A DNA stretch of 64,000 nucleotides from Octadecabacter sp. B2R22 (GTDB lineage: Bacteria > Pseudomonadota > Alphaproteobacteria > Rhodobacterales > Rhodobacteraceae): assembly GCF_018861045.1 (NCBI RefSeq), contig NZ_JAHKQJ010000007.1:1-64000 (forward strand), given 5' to 3'. Position numbers and translations under genes: made by a program. The notes under the pieces are model-generated. The model did not search any database and had not been told where the DNA came from. It saw only the letters and a program-made list of their open reading frames with translations. This document shows positions 63,114 to 64,000 of this stretch, piece after piece; positions within the stretch are counted from its first letter, which is position 1, and the number at the start of each line of letters is the position of its first letter.

Positions 63114-63554
63114 TCAGGCGTCGGTGTCCATCCAGATCGTGACAGGCCCATCATTGACCAAGGACACCGCCATATCCGCGCCAAACTGGCCGGTTTGCGT
63201 TGGAACCAAAGCGCCCATTTCAGCTGCAAAGGCTTCATAAAGCCGATTGCCGTCTTCAGGCGATGCCGCGGCAGAAAACCCCGGTCGATTGCCGCGTGAG
63301 GTGTCCGCCGCCAATGTGAACTGGCTGACAACCAAGGCTTGCCCGCCAATATCGGCAAGGGATCGGTTCATGCGCCCGTCGTCATCCTTAAATATGCGCA
63401 GTTTGGAAATCTTTGCCGCTAGTTTGGCCGGCAGATCATCAGTGTCGCCTTGCATGGCGCAGACCAACACCAAAACACCTGCCGCACATTCGCCAATCAA
63501 CGCGTCATCTACATGCACTTGTGCTGATTTTACGCGTTGAACTAGGGCCCGCAT
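63114..63554 (-). CDS. dtd: D-aminoacyl-tRNA deacylase
   Basis: A 146-residue DTD that removes D-amino acids (and Gly from tRNA-Ala) from tRNA. It has the active-site Thr region [17 protein letters not shown] (about 77-93) and the Gly-cisPro motif in [10 protein letters not shown] at the C-terminus (about 133-142). It directly follows the PfkB kinase stop (TAAATG). Confidence 0.95.
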   Translation of the reverse strand: MRALVQRVKSAQVHVDDALIGECAAGVLVLVCAMQGDTDDLPAKLAAKISKLRIFKDDDGRMNRSLADIGGQALVVSQFTLAADTSRGNRPGFSAAASPEDGNRLYEAFAAEMGALVPTQTGQFGADMAVSLVNDGPVTIWMDTDA

Positions 63555-64000
63555 TTAGAGACCGAGTTCCGCTGCCGTTGGCGGGTTCGCACCAGCACGG
63601 GACACAGTGACTGCCGCAGCGCGAACACCCAGATGCAGGGCTTCTTGGATTTCCTCTTTGGTGAGATGGGCAATCCGTTCTTTCGTCAGGCAACCAAGGC
63701 GGTCCAAGCCAGCCAAAGTACCTGCGTTGAATGTGTCGCCAGCGCCAACGGTGTCGACTACGACAGAGCGCTCTGATGGCACGTAGACTTCGTGCTCAGC
63801 AGTGTAACCGGTCACGCCATTTGCACCTTCGGTGATGCATACGAATTTGGCACCCTTGGTGATCAGACCGCGTGCAAGTTCCGCCAAATCACCTTCGCCT
63901 TCGAGCCAATGTAGGTCTTCGTCGCTGAGTTTGATCACGTCGGCCGTTGCCATCATGCGGTCGATCCGAGCGCGATAGGCGACCACATCCTTAATGAAGG
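63555..64000 (-). CDS. PfkB-family sugar kinase (fructokinase-like), C-terminal part; cut by window edge
   Basis: The last 148 or so residues of a ribokinase-type sugar kinase whose start lies beyond the window. It contains VVVDTVGAGDTFNAGTLAGL with the catalytic Asp of GAGD, VKLSDEDLHWLEG-like text (VIKLSDEDLHW) and VCITEGANG. The frame stays open to base 64000, so the apparent GTG at 63986 is not the start. The sugar is not certain. Confidence 0.88.
   Translation of the reverse strand, partial: FIKDVVAYRARIDRMMATADVIKLSDEDLHWLEGEGDLAELARGLITKGAKFVCITEGANGVTGYTAEHEVYVPSERSVVVDTVGAGDTFNAGTLAGLDRLGCLTKERIAHLTKEEIQEALHLGVRAAAVTVSRAGANPPTAAELGL

Noticed and set aside
1-64000. CRISPR arrays, insertion sequences, prophage or toxin-antitoxin genes
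   Set aside because: No regular spaced repeats, transposase, integrase or recognisable toxin pairs were found.

Overview
The window reads as chromosomal DNA of a marine alphaproteobacterium of the Rhodobacteraceae (Roseobacter group). This rests on the kinds of proteins seen (a PCMT-TolC-PopZ-like trio, a DUF6280-type protein, a CobQ/EF-P neighbourhood, a PutA/PutR pair, a carnitine dehydrogenase-thioesterase fusion, TRAP transport, DUF3572 and DUF983 proteins) and on fairly high G+C coding sequence. No plasmid, phage, insertion sequence, rRNA or CRISPR features are visible. Coding density is very high, and several convergent gene pairs share or abut their stop codons.

Layout. 1-7.0 kb: a BaeSR-like two-component system (3576-5659) divergent from a three-gene operon (ferric-reductase-like flavocytochrome, a DUF1566 protein with two domain copies, a degenerate CPBP-type membrane protein) and followed by two exported cysteine-containing proteins. 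7.4-15.2 kb: a LysR-controlled catabolic locus with a short leader reading frame, a cytoplasmic type I sulfatase, a TAXI-TRAP importer and an aromatic-ring flavin hydroxylase. It ends in a decayed region holding a LysR remnant, next to tRNA-Cys. 16-31 kb: housekeeping genes (PCMT, TolC, PopZ-like, cobQ, efp, ygfZ, MsbA-like ABC exporter, class V and HisC-like aminotransferases, a 54-residue Tat-signal microprotein, valS). 31-42 kb: HD hydrolase, DUF2235 hydrolase, metF/metR with a visible MetR box between them, inositol monophosphatase, and an operon putA-rhomboid-GFA-VOC divergent from a PutR-type regulator; then tRNA-Leu. 42-50 kb: lytic transglycosylase, LysR, metG, an RTX protein with an N-terminal NSGT-type repeat region, MFS exporter and Tas-like aldo-keto reductase. 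50.9-55.2 kb: a carnitine-to-betaine operon (BKACE, dehydrogenase-thioesterase fusion, SDR) with three small lipoprotein genes inserted in it. 55-64 kb: EamA exporter, NUDIX, DUF983, an EF-hand/ECF sigma/Spy-like envelope-stress group, a PleD-like diguanylate cyclase, DUF3572, HAD phosphatase, acetyltransferase, DTD, and a PfkB kinase cut by the window edge.

The best candidates for something undescribed are the sulfatase/TAXI-TRAP/flavin hydroxylase locus (uptake of an intact aryl sulfate ester, desulfation inside the cell, then ring hydroxylation) and the two-component/ferric-reductase/DUF1566/CPBP cluster, whose kinase has a C-x4-C pair in its periplasmic sensor. All functional assignments come from reading motifs by eye; no database search was possible.
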